From Rugosimonospora sp040255525 (lineage in GTDB: Bacteria; Actinomycetota; Actinomycetes; Mycobacteriales; Micromonosporaceae), in NCBI GenBank assembly GCA_040255525.1, contig JBDZVD010000023.1, forward strand, positions 7,184 through 71,183: 64,000 nucleotides of DNA, written 5' to 3'. The first letter of the stretch is position 1. Each line of letters begins with the position of its first letter. Position numbers and translations under genes: made by a program. Shown in pieces: positions 40,766 through 48,563 of the stretch. The notes below the pieces were generated by a model. The model was not told the origin of the DNA. It ran no database searches and saw only the letters and a list, made by a program, of their open reading frames with translations.

Positions 40766-40932
40766 CTGAGTCGGACCTCCTCCCGCGCATAGCCTCATCC
40801 CGACAGTGGCCGTCGCGCAACTCGTGCGGGGCATCCGACTCCGGGTGCCGGCGATCATTCTAAAATGGCCGCGACCAGTTCCGCTTCACGCCGGCCGGGC
40901 GGGCCCGCCAGCGTGACCCGAGGAGGGGCGTG

Positions 40933-41244
40933 ATGGCCATTTCCGTCTCGGCGCACCGCTGCGACGATGCGCTCCGGCTGCGGGTCGCCGGAGAAATTGA
41001 CCTGAGTAACATCGAGGCGTTGCAGGCGGAGGTCGCCAATGCCCTGGAATCCGGCGAGACCCGGCTCGTGGTCGTCGACCTGGCCGAGGTGAGCTTCCTG
41101 GACTCCAGCGGCATCAGCGCTCTGCTGAAGGGTAGGCGGTTGGCCGACGACGCGGGCAAGGGCTTCCGGGTGGAAGGCGCCCAGGGCATGGTGCGCGAGG
41201 TCTTGACGATCACCGGAGTGTGGGAGCACCTGTCCGGGGCCTGA
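40933..41244 (+). CDS. anti-sigma factor antagonist, STAS domain
   Basis: A 103-residue single STAS domain. The phosphorylation loop reads VSFLDSSGISALLKGRRLA, with the DSSG Ser as the expected kinase target; the first strand pair DDALRLRVAGEIDLSNIEAL is also typical of SpoIIAA/RsbV. It would release a partner from the HATPase protein when dephosphorylated. ATG 40933 is chosen, six bases after a perfect AGGAGG; GTG 40930 is directly upstream. It lies between the HATPase kinase (divergent) and the GAF-PP2C phosphatase (same strand). Confidence 0.87.
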   Translation: MAISVSAHRCDDALRLRVAGEIDLSNIEALQAEVANALESGETRLVVVDLAEVSFLDSSGISALLKGRRLADDAGKGFRVEGAQGMVREVLTITGVWEHLSGA

Positions 41245-41323
41245 CCGTGACCCTTCGGCGCGCTCCGCCGACCACCGGTCGCTGGTCGGTCGCGTTTCCA
41301 ACATCAGCGGTTAGCATGCACTC

Positions 41324-42634
41324 GTGAGGGCGGGCGTGGAGACTTCGGGCAACGACGAGCGGCTGCGCCGGCTCGAATCGGTGACCGACGCCGGGCTGTC
41401 CCGCCTCGAATCGGTGACCGACGCCGGGCTGTCCCGCCTCGACGTCGAGGACCTGCTCGTCGAGTTGCTGGAGCGGGTCCGCGAACTGCTGTCGGTCGAC
41501 ACCGCCGCGGTGATGCTGCTCGACCCGACCGGGCGGTACCTCATCGCCACCGCCGCCCGGGGCATCGAGGAGGAGGTCCACCAGGGCGTACGGCTGCCGG
41601 TCGGCCAGGGCTTCGCCGGGCAGGTCGCCTCGCTCGGGCGCCCGGTGCTGCTGGACCGGGTGGAGCCGGCCGACGTGGTCAACCCGCTGCTGCTGAGCAA
41701 GGGAGTCGTCTCGCTGCTCGGCGTACCGATGATCGCCTCCGGCCGGGTCATCGGCGTCCTGCACGTCGGCACGCTCGCCGCGCGCACGTTCACCGACGAC
41801 GACGTGGACCTGCTGCAGCGGGTCGCCGACCGGGCGAGCCTGGCCACCCAGGCGAGAGCGGCCAGCATCGACCGGTCCGCCACCGTCGCCCTGCAACGCA
41901 GCCTGCTGCCGGCCGGACTGCCTGCCCTGGACGGGCTGGACGTCGCGGCCCGGTACGTGCCGGGCGCGCAGGTCGGCATCGGTGGCGACTGGTACGACGT
42001 GTTCGCCTTACCGTCCGGCTACGTCGGCATCGTGATCGGCGACGTCGTCGGCAACGGGCTGCGCGCCGCGGTGGTGATGGGGCGCATCCGCAGCGCGTTG
42101 CGCGCCTACGCCCTGGAGAGCGACGACCCGGCCGACGTGCTGAGCCGGCTCGACCGCAAGATCCAGCTCTTCGAGCCCGACGCGGTCGCCACGGTGATCT
42201 ACGCGGTGATCGAACCGTCGCGGCGGCGGATGAACGTGTCGCTCGCGGGTCACCCGCCGCCCGTGCTCGCCGCGCCGGGCGTCCCCGCGCGGGTGCTCGG
42301 CGCTCCCGCGGACCTGCCGGTGGGCGCCTACCCCGACGCGCCCCGCCGGACCGTCGAGGTGCCGCTGGAGAAGGGAACGGTCGCGTTCTTCTACACCGAC
42401 GGTCTGATCGAGCGCCGGGACCGCCCGCTGCACGTGGGCCTCGGCGAACTGCTCGAGGTGGTGGCCCCGGGGGCCGCGGAGCACGTCTGCGCCGCGGCGA
42501 TGGCCACGCTGATCCGCGACCAGCCGAGAACCGACGACGTCGCGGTACTCGCCGTGCGCATCGGCGAGCCGGACGCGGCTTCCGCGGTACCCGCCGCGCC
42601 GGGCCGGCCCGCGCAACGCGCAAGCCGGCCCTGA
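41324..42634 (+). CDS. GAF-domain PP2C/SpoIIE-type serine phosphatase (RsbU-like)
   Basis: A 436-residue phosphatase. A short N-terminal coil contains an exact duplication of RLESVTDAGLS. The GAF sensor (about 45-185) includes LPVGQGFAGQVASLGRPVLL and LGVPMIASGRVIGVLHVGTL. The PP2C domain (about 195-420) has metal-binding Asp residues in GGDWYDVFALPSG and VIGDVVGNGLRAAVVMG, plus VAFFYTDGLIERRD and RTDDVAVLAVRIG. It is predicted to dephosphorylate the adjacent STAS protein in response to a GAF ligand. The GTG at 41324 follows TAGCAT (41312-41317) by six bases, so it is probably leaderless. Confidence 0.9.
   Translation: MRAGVETSGNDERLRRLESVTDAGLSRLESVTDAGLSRLDVEDLLVELLERVRELLSVDTAAVMLLDPTGRYLIATAARGIEEEVHQGVRLPVGQGFAGQVASLGRPVLLDRVEPADVVNPLLLSKGVVSLLGVPMIASGRVIGVLHVGTLAARTFTDDDVDLLQRVADRASLATQARAASIDRSATVALQRSLLPAGLPALDGLDVAARYVPGAQVGIGGDWYDVFALPSGYVGIVIGDVVGNGLRAAVVMGRIRSALRAYALESDDPADVLSRLDRKIQLFEPDAVATVIYAVIEPSRRRMNVSLAGHPPPVLAAPGVPARVLGAPADLPVGAYPDAPRRTVEVPLEKGTVAFFYTDGLIERRDRPLHVGLGELLEVVAPGAAEHVCAAAMATLIRDQPRTDDVAVLAVRIGEPDAASAVPAAPGRPAQRASRP
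41372..41437 (+). repeat. 33-bp tandem duplication inside the GAF-PP2C gene
   Basis: Two identical 33-bp units (41372-41404 and 41405-41437) encode 11 residues each and keep the frame. They lie in the helical linker before the GAF domain, adding exactly three heptad-like turns. Confidence 0.9.
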
Positions 42635-42643
42635 GCCCGCGCG

Positions 42644-44977
42644 TCACTCGTTGCGAGCGGTCTGTGGCCCGGTGATCCGGCGCAACAGCGGCAGCGTCGA
42701 GGCGACGATCCCGATGGACGCGGCGAGCCCGACCAGGACGATGACGCAGTACTCCACCCCGGGCGGTCGCACCGTGTAGCCCAGCTGCGCGCGGAGGAAC
42801 AGGTGTGCGGCCACGAAGCCGGCACCGGTGGCCACGATGGCCGCGACCAGCAGCGGTACCGCGGTCTCCAGGGCGACGACCCGGCGCAGCACGGCCAGCG
42901 GTACGCCGGCCAGCCGCAGCAGGCTGAACGGGCGCTTGCGGTCGGACAGGCCACCGGCCACGCTCACCGCGAGACTGCATCCGGCGATCGGCAGGCTGGT
43001 CAGGATGACCACGTTGGCCAGTTGCCGCCAGCCGACCAGGTCGCGGGAGAAGTCGGCGTCGTGGTCCGCTTCGGTGGCCGGTATCCGGTGGCCCGGGTAC
43101 GCGTTCTCCAGGATGGTACGGGCGGCCTCGATCGCCGCCGCCGATCCGTCAGTGTCCACGTTGATGGACATGACCGGCAGTAGGGCGAGGCGGTCGGGGG
43201 ACAGGTCGGCGGTCGGCCAGACCGGCCGCGCCCGCCCGTGCGTGGCCGCCCGCCCTCGCGGCGCGGCGACATCGGGCATGGAGCCCAGGTTCTGGACCAC
43301 GGAGGCGACGACCGCGCCGGGTGCGCACTCGCCGAAGGCGTGGCTTGCCGGCAGCTCGGCGCAGGAGACCAGGCCGGGAAACCACGGTGCCTGCGCGACG
43401 GCGGACCCGACCGGTGCGGCGGGTGGTGGTACCGGCGGCGGGGCGTCGGGTGAGGCCCGGACCACGGCGATCGCGCGGACTCCGGGCAGGGAGCGCAGCG
43501 CGGCCGGTACCGGATCGGGCGCCGGCGGCACCGAGGTGAGCATCCGGCCCGAATCCGTGTGCCCGGTGGTGAAGTCGTCGGTAAGCGCGGTGACCGCCGT
43601 ACCGGTGGTCGGGGCGCCGCGGTGGGCCACGATCGTGGTGATCACGGCGGCGGCCACGCTCGTGACGAACAGGGCGAGCATGAGGCCGCTGATCGCCCGA
43701 AAGCCGGCCTTCGGGTCGTCGGACAGCCGGCGCGCGGCGATGAGCGCGTCGGGCCGCGAGGCGCGTCGGGCCATCACCCGGCTGCCGACCATCGTCAGCC
43801 ACGGCCCGGCGATGACCAGACCGGCCATGACGACGAGGAAGCCGGGCAGGAAGACCGCCACCTGAGCCAGCGAGTCGCCCCTGGGCGCCCCGACGGCCAG
43901 CACGTACCCGAGCTCGGCGAATCCGGCCAGCAGCGGGATCAGCCGGTACCCGCGGGGCGGCTTCGGCGTCACCCGCCGGGTCACGCCGAGCGGGTAGACG
44001 CGCACCCGGCGCAGTGCCACCCGCGCGGCGGTGGCCGCCGCCACCGGCACGCCCACCGCGACGCCCACGATGTCGAGCACGTTCAGGGACAGGTCGGACG
44101 GGAAGAACGGCGCCCCGGTGAACGGGAATGCCGCCAGCGGGTCGCGGAGCAGCGAGAACAACGCGAAGCCCAGGGCCACACCGGCGACGGTGGCCACCGT
44201 CGACTCCACGGTCGAGATGGTCGACACCTGCCGGGGGGTCGCGCCGACCAGGCGCATCGCGGCGAACCGCTGTTCCCGGCGCGCCGCCGACAGCCGGGTC
44301 GCGGTACCGATGAAGATCAGTACCGGAAACAGCAGGGCGCCGGCCACCACGGACAGGACGAGCTGCATCCCGCTGGCGTTGATGCCGACCACGCACCTGA
44401 CGCAGTCGCTGGGCGACACGTCCGGGATGCTGGTGACCCTCACGGCGCCGGGCACGCCGGCGAGCTGGTCCGGCCGGTCGCCGATCACGATGATCAGCGA
44501 GTTGGGCGCGGGCAGCGCCGCGCTGGCGATGGTGCCGATCTGGTGTCCGGGGAAGCGGTCGCCGAGCTGGCCGGCCGGGGTGGTGCGCAGCAGCCTGCTC
44601 AACTCCGGCGAGGCGTAGTACTCGCCGGGGCCGGGCAGGCGCGGGATGCCCGGCGGGACCGGCGAGGTCGGGCCGGTCGGGGCGACCTCGACACGGCCCA
44701 GCTGGGCGTGGTGGAAGAAGTCCGCGGTGGCCGACCACCACAGCGGGTCCGCGGACGTGCCGGTTGCCGCCGCCGTCGCACCCGCCGCGTGCGTGGACGC
44801 GGCGACGCCGGCGTTGAGCCACGCGTACCGGTGGTTCTGGGTGTTGACCGCGTTGATGCCGGCCAGGACGGTGAGCAGCATGCCGGCGCCCAGGGCCACG
44901 GCAGCGGTGATGATGACCAGGCGGGCGACGGCCTCCCGCCCGCCGCTGACCGCGAGCCGCAGTCCGAGCCGGATCAC
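42644..44977 (-). CDS. ABC transporter permease with two FtsX-type domains
   Basis: A 777-residue membrane protein. The first helix is RLVIITAAVALGAGMLLTVL, then a long extracytoplasmic domain, a three-helix FtsX block (VAGALLFPVLIFIGTATRLS and SAARREQRFAAMRLVGATPR), and a second such block at the C-terminus (LLRLAGVPLAVLRRVVALE). It belongs to the MacB/FtsX mechanotransmission type rather than to importers. The GTG at 44977 overlaps the stop of the ATPase gene (GTGA), so it is co-translated with it, and the operon begins with a PadR regulator. The role could be lipid or peptide handling, or antibiotic response. Confidence 0.88.
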   Translation of the reverse strand: MIRLGLRLAVSGGREAVARLVIITAAVALGAGMLLTVLAGINAVNTQNHRYAWLNAGVAASTHAAGATAAATGTSADPLWWSATADFFHHAQLGRVEVAPTGPTSPVPPGIPRLPGPGEYYASPELSRLLRTTPAGQLGDRFPGHQIGTIASAALPAPNSLIIVIGDRPDQLAGVPGAVRVTSIPDVSPSDCVRCVVGINASGMQLVLSVVAGALLFPVLIFIGTATRLSAARREQRFAAMRLVGATPRQVSTISTVESTVATVAGVALGFALFSLLRDPLAAFPFTGAPFFPSDLSLNVLDIVGVAVGVPVAAATAARVALRRVRVYPLGVTRRVTPKPPRGYRLIPLLAGFAELGYVLAVGAPRGDSLAQVAVFLPGFLVVMAGLVIAGPWLTMVGSRVMARRASRPDALIAARRLSDDPKAGFRAISGLMLALFVTSVAAAVITTIVAHRGAPTTGTAVTALTDDFTTGHTDSGRMLTSVPPAPDPVPAALRSLPGVRAIAVVRASPDAPPPVPPPAAPVGSAVAQAPWFPGLVSCAELPASHAFGECAPGAVVASVVQNLGSMPDVAAPRGRAATHGRARPVWPTADLSPDRLALLPVMSINVDTDGSAAAIEAARTILENAYPGHRIPATEADHDADFSRDLVGWRQLANVVILTSLPIAGCSLAVSVAGGLSDRKRPFSLLRLAGVPLAVLRRVVALETAVPLLVAAIVATGAGFVAAHLFLRAQLGYTVRPPGVEYCVIVLVGLAASIGIVASTLPLLRRITGPQTARNE

Positions 44978-45687
44978 GACGCCACCGCATCCGGCGCCAG
45001 CGAGGTCACCCTGCCGTCGCGGACGATGACCTCACGTTCGGCGTGCGCCGCCACCCGGGGATCGTGGGTGACCAGCACGACCGTTGTGCCCGCCTGCCGG
45101 GCGGTCGCGATCAGCAAGTCCATGACCTGTTCACCGGTGAACGAGTCGAGCGACCCGGTCGGTTCGTCGGCGAACAGCACCTCGGGTCGGCAGACGACGG
45201 CGCGGGCCAGCGCCACGCGCTGGGCCTGCCCGCCGGACAGCTCCCCGGACCGGCGGCGCTCCAGCCCCGCCAGGTCGAGGCGTTCGAACCACTCCCGGGC
45301 GGCCCGCAGCGCCGCGGCCCGCCTGGTGCCGGCCAGAAGCAGCGGCAGGGCGACGTTCTCCTCGGCGGTCAGCTCCGGCACGAGCTGGCCGAACTGGAAC
45401 ACGAACCCGAACCGGTCCCGCCGCAGCGTGCTGCGCGCGGCCTCGCCGAGGGTGTCCACCCGCTGTCCGTCGAACCAGATCTCGCCGGAGTCCGGGGTCA
45501 GGATGCCGGCCAGGCAGTGCAGCAGGGTGGACTTGCCGGATCCGCTCGGGCCCATGACGGCCACGATCTCGCCGGAGTTCACCGTGAGGCTCGCGCCGCG
45601 AAGCGCCGGGGTCGGGCCGAACGACAGGACGGCCTCGCGCGCCTCGACGAGCGGGCGGGGCCGGGCGGTGGCGCCGGGCACGGTCAC
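44974..45687 (-). CDS. ABC transporter ATP-binding protein
   Basis: A 237-residue MacB/LolD-type ATPase. Walker A is MGPSGSGKSTLLHCLAGILT, Q-loop VFQFGQLVPELTAEEN, signature ELSGGQAQRVALARAVV, Walker B EVLFADEPTGSLDS and H-loop VLVTHDPRVAAHA. The GTG at 45687 has GGAGG seven bases upstream and overlaps the PadR stop (45684) by four bases; its own stop overlaps the permease start by four bases. The three genes therefore form a tightly coupled operon. Confidence 0.92.
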   Translation of the reverse strand: MTVPGATARPRPLVEAREAVLSFGPTPALRGASLTVNSGEIVAVMGPSGSGKSTLLHCLAGILTPDSGEIWFDGQRVDTLGEAARSTLRRDRFGFVFQFGQLVPELTAEENVALPLLLAGTRRAAALRAAREWFERLDLAGLERRRSGELSGGQAQRVALARAVVCRPEVLFADEPTGSLDSFTGEQVMDLLIATARQAGTTVVLVTHDPRVAAHAEREVIVRDGRVTSLAPDAVAS

Positions 45688-46208
45688 GACCGCACCTCCC
45701 GGGCCAGCGCGTCGAGCCGGGTGGCGGTCATGTCGATCCAGCGCAGGTCGGCTTCGAGGTGGAACAGGGCGTGGTCGGCCAGCAGCGCGTCGATGGTGGC
45801 ACCGGTGCGCCGGAGCTCGGTCAGTTCGCGCATCCGTCGCATGTGCGCGGCCCGTTGGAGGTCGAGGTACGCGCCGGCCGGGCGGTCCAGCATCAGCGCG
45901 AGTACGACCTTCGTGAACAGCACGGTCTGCAGGTGCGGCTCGGGTTCGAGCGGTTCGGACAGCCAGGTCCGCACCTCGGTGGCGCCCTGGTCGGTGATGA
46001 CGTAGCGCTTGCGTTCCGGGCCCTCGCCCGGTTCGACCTCGCTGATCACCACCTTGCCGTCCCGGGCCAGCCGGCCGAGGGTGGCGTACACCTGGCCGAA
46101 CGGCAGCGGCTTGCCGCGCGCGAAGTAGGCGTCGTAGTCGCGCTTGAGGTCGTAGCCGTGGCTGGGTTCGCGGTCGAGCAGGCCGAGAAGCGTCAGCGGA
46201 ACACTCAT
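45684..46208 (-). CDS. PadR family regulator of the ABC operon
   Basis: A 174-residue PadR regulator: N-terminal winged helix (MSVPLTLLGLLDREPSHGYD, then FGQVYATLGRLARDGKVV and EGPERKRYVITDQG) and a C-terminal helical dimerisation domain. ATG 46208 is chosen because TATGCT on the coding strand lies seven bases upstream (46216-46221) and the family normally starts at this point; ATG 46220 would add four residues. The inverted repeat at 46231-46247 overlaps the expected -35, fitting autorepression of the padR-ABC-ftsX operon. Confidence 0.9.
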   Translation of the reverse strand: MSVPLTLLGLLDREPSHGYDLKRDYDAYFARGKPLPFGQVYATLGRLARDGKVVISEVEPGEGPERKRYVITDQGATEVRTWLSEPLEPEPHLQTVLFTKVVLALMLDRPAGAYLDLQRAAHMRRMRELTELRRTGATIDALLADHALFHLEADLRWIDMTATRLDALAREVRS

Positions 46209-46230
46209 GCCGGGGAGCATACGCTACGGA

Positions 46231-46247
46231 TATACACCGGGCGTATA
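46231..46247. promoter_or_regulatory. candidate PadR operator TATAC-N7-GTATA
   Basis: A 5-bp inverted repeat with a 7-base spacer, AT-rich in a GC-rich context, ten bases upstream of the putative -10 of the leaderless padR promoter. Confidence 0.5.
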
Positions 46248-46290
46248 CCTGGGATGCGGCACCCCGGGTGGCTGCGGTGCGGCCCGGCCC

Positions 46291-46340
46291 GGCCCCCGTA
46301 CCGGCCGTGTCCACGCGGTGGCACGGCCGGTACGGGGGCC
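46291..46340 (-). terminator. long terminator hairpin after araA
   Basis: Perfect 19-bp arms (46291-46309 and 46322-46340). The 12-base loop can itself pair CCAC with GTGG, leaving one bulged T. It ends four bases from the araA stop at 46345 and separates the arabinose operon from the padR promoter. Confidence 0.75.
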
Positions 46341-46344
46341 AGGG

Positions 46345-47862
46345 TCAGCCGCGGCCGGGCAGACCCTGCGCGATCCGGTAGTAGGCGCTGTTCCACCGGA
46401 CCCGGTCGGCGAACGAGCGGGTGGTGGTGTCGGCGTCGATGAGTAGCAGTTCGGTGTGCACCATGTCGGCGAAGTCGGCCAGCGTCTCGGCCGACACGGC
46501 GCGGGTCAGCACCGTGTGGTGCGGGCCGCCGGCGATCAGCCACGACTCCGCCGACGTGGACAACGACGGGGCCGGCTTCCACACCGCCCGCGCGACCGGC
46601 AGGCGGGGCAGGTCCTCGTCCGGGGGTACCACCTCGATGGCGTTGGCGACCAGCCGGAACCGGTCCCCGAGGTCGGCCAGGCCGATGACCACGCCCGGCC
46701 CCGCGTTCGCGTTGAACACCAGCCGTACCGGGTCCTCGCGGCCACCGATGCCCAGCGGGTGGATCTCGCAGCTGGGCCGGCCGTCGGCGATCGACGGGCA
46801 CACCTCCAGCATGTGGGCGCCGAGAATCTTCGGCTCGCCGGGGGCGAAGTGGTACGTGTAGTCCTCCATGAACGAGGTACCGCCGGGCAGGCCGTCACCC
46901 ATCGCCTTCACGGCGGCCAGCAGCGCCGAGGTCTTCCAGTCGCCCTCGGCACCGAACCCGTACCCGTCGGCCATCAGCCGCTGCACCGCGATGCCCGGCA
47001 GCTGTCGCAGGCCGCCCAGATCCTCGAAGTTGGTGGTGAAGGCGCCGTACCCGCCGTCGCCCAGGAACTGGCGCAGCCCGGCCTCGATCCGCGCCGCGTA
47101 GCGCAGCGAATCGTGGCGCTCGCCGCCCCTGGCCAGCTCCGGCGCCAGGGTGTACGCCTCGGCGTACTGCTCGACCAGCGCGTCCACCGCGGACTCCGGC
47201 GCCGCGTCCACGACGGCGACCAGGTCATTGACGCCGTGGGTGTTGACCGACAGGCCGAAGCGCAGCTCGGCCTCGACCTTGTCGCCCTCGGTCACCGCGA
47301 CGTCCCGCATGTTGTCGCCGAACCGGGCCATCCGCAGTCCGTCCAGGTGCGCCCGGCCGATCGCGGCCCGGGCCCACGCGTCGATGCGCGCGGCCACCGT
47401 GGGATCCGACACGTGCCCGGCCACGGTCTTGCGCACCGCCCCGATGCGGGTCTGCACGTACCCGAACTCGCGGTCGCCGTGCGCGGCCTGGTTGAGGTTC
47501 ATGAAGTCCATGTCGATGGTGCCCCACGGCAGCGCCGCGTTGACCTGGGTGTGCAGGTGCAGCAGCGGCTTGCGCAGCGCGTCCAGACCGGTGATCCACA
47601 TCTTCGCCGGGGAGAACGTGTGCATCCACGCGATGACCCCGACACAGGACGGGTCGTTGTTGGCCTCCTGCATCACGGCGCGCACGCCGGCGGAGTCGGT
47701 CAGCACCGGCTTCCAGACCAGCTCCACACTCAACGCGGCCTGCTCCTGCAACGCGCGCTGGATCTGCTGGGACTGGTCGGCGACCTGTCGCAGCGTCTCG
47801 GGACCGTAGAGGTGCTGGCTGCCGGTCAGGAACCAGAGTTGGGGCTTGTCGCCGGGTGCCAT
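46345..47862 (-). CDS. araA: L-arabinose isomerase
   Basis: A 505-residue cytoplasmic isomerase converting L-arabinose to L-ribulose, with a length typical of AraA. It starts PQLWFLTGSQHLYGPETLRQ and contains VGVIAWMHTFSPAKMWITGL, LHLHTQVNAALPWGTIDMDF, MNLNQAAHGDREFGY and FMEDYTYHFAPGEPKILGAH, which carry the Mn-binding and catalytic Glu and His residues. The ATG at 47862 has AGGAG about eight bases upstream. It is the last gene of araBDA, 14 bases after araD, and is followed by a strong terminator. Confidence 0.96.
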   Translation of the reverse strand: MAPGDKPQLWFLTGSQHLYGPETLRQVADQSQQIQRALQEQAALSVELVWKPVLTDSAGVRAVMQEANNDPSCVGVIAWMHTFSPAKMWITGLDALRKPLLHLHTQVNAALPWGTIDMDFMNLNQAAHGDREFGYVQTRIGAVRKTVAGHVSDPTVAARIDAWARAAIGRAHLDGLRMARFGDNMRDVAVTEGDKVEAELRFGLSVNTHGVNDLVAVVDAAPESAVDALVEQYAEAYTLAPELARGGERHDSLRYAARIEAGLRQFLGDGGYGAFTTNFEDLGGLRQLPGIAVQRLMADGYGFGAEGDWKTSALLAAVKAMGDGLPGGTSFMEDYTYHFAPGEPKILGAHMLEVCPSIADGRPSCEIHPLGIGGREDPVRLVFNANAGPGVVIGLADLGDRFRLVANAIEVVPPDEDLPRLPVARAVWKPAPSLSTSAESWLIAGGPHHTVLTRAVSAETLADFADMVHTELLLIDADTTTRSFADRVRWNSAYYRIAQGLPGRG

Positions 47863-47876
47863 ACGCGGTTCTCCTG

Positions 47877-48563
47877 TTAGGCGGATTGGGTTTGGCCGTA
47901 CACGTTCTGGTAGCGCGCGTAGAGCGCGTCGATGTGCCGCGGTTCGATCGGCAGCGGCGCGCCGAGTTGACGCGCGATGTGCACGGTGCGCGCGACGTCC
48001 TCGCACATCACCGCGGCCTTGACCGCGTCCCGGGCCGTGCGGCCGATGGTGAACACCCCGTGGTTGCGCATCAGCACGGCGGGGGAGCGGTGCCCGTTGA
48101 GGGTGTCGACGATGCCCCGGCCGATGGAGTCGTCGCCGATCAACGCGAACGGGCCGACCGGGATCTCGCCGCCGAACTCGTCGGCCATCGCGGTCAGCAC
48201 GCACGGCACCGCCTCGCCCCGGGCCGCCCACGCGGTCGCGTACGTCGAGTGGGTGTGCACCACCCCGCCGACGTGCGGCATGTGCCGGTACACGTAGGCG
48301 TGCGCGGCAGTGTCCGACGACGGCTTGAAGTCCCCGTCGACCAGCTGCCCGTCCAGGTCGGTGACGACCATGTTCGCCGCCGACAGCTCGTCGTACCCGA
48401 CCCCGGACGGCTTGATCACCAGCAGGTCGGCATCGGGTACCCGGGCGGAGACGTTGCCCGCGGTCCACGCGACCAGACCGTTGCGGGGCAGTTCGGCGTG
48501 CAGGTCCGCGACGTACTGGCGGATCCGCGCGACCTGGTTGGTGACGTCCTGGGTGATGGTCAT
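47877..48563 (-). CDS. araD: L-ribulose-5-phosphate 4-epimerase
   Basis: A 228-residue class II aldolase-fold epimerase producing D-xylulose-5-phosphate. Signatures: GLVAWTAGNVSARVPDADLL, VIKPSGVGYDELSAANMVV, zinc-ligand VVHTHSTYATAWAARG and AVLMRNHGVFTIGRTARDAV. The ATG at 48563 overlaps the araB stop by four bases (ATGA), with GGAG upstream inside araB. The product enters the pentose phosphate pathway, for which gnd lies about 7 kb away. Confidence 0.95.
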   Translation of the reverse strand: MTITQDVTNQVARIRQYVADLHAELPRNGLVAWTAGNVSARVPDADLLVIKPSGVGYDELSAANMVVTDLDGQLVDGDFKPSSDTAAHAYVYRHMPHVGGVVHTHSTYATAWAARGEAVPCVLTAMADEFGGEIPVGPFALIGDDSIGRGIVDTLNGHRSPAVLMRNHGVFTIGRTARDAVKAAVMCEDVARTVHIARQLGAPLPIEPRHIDALYARYQNVYGQTQSA

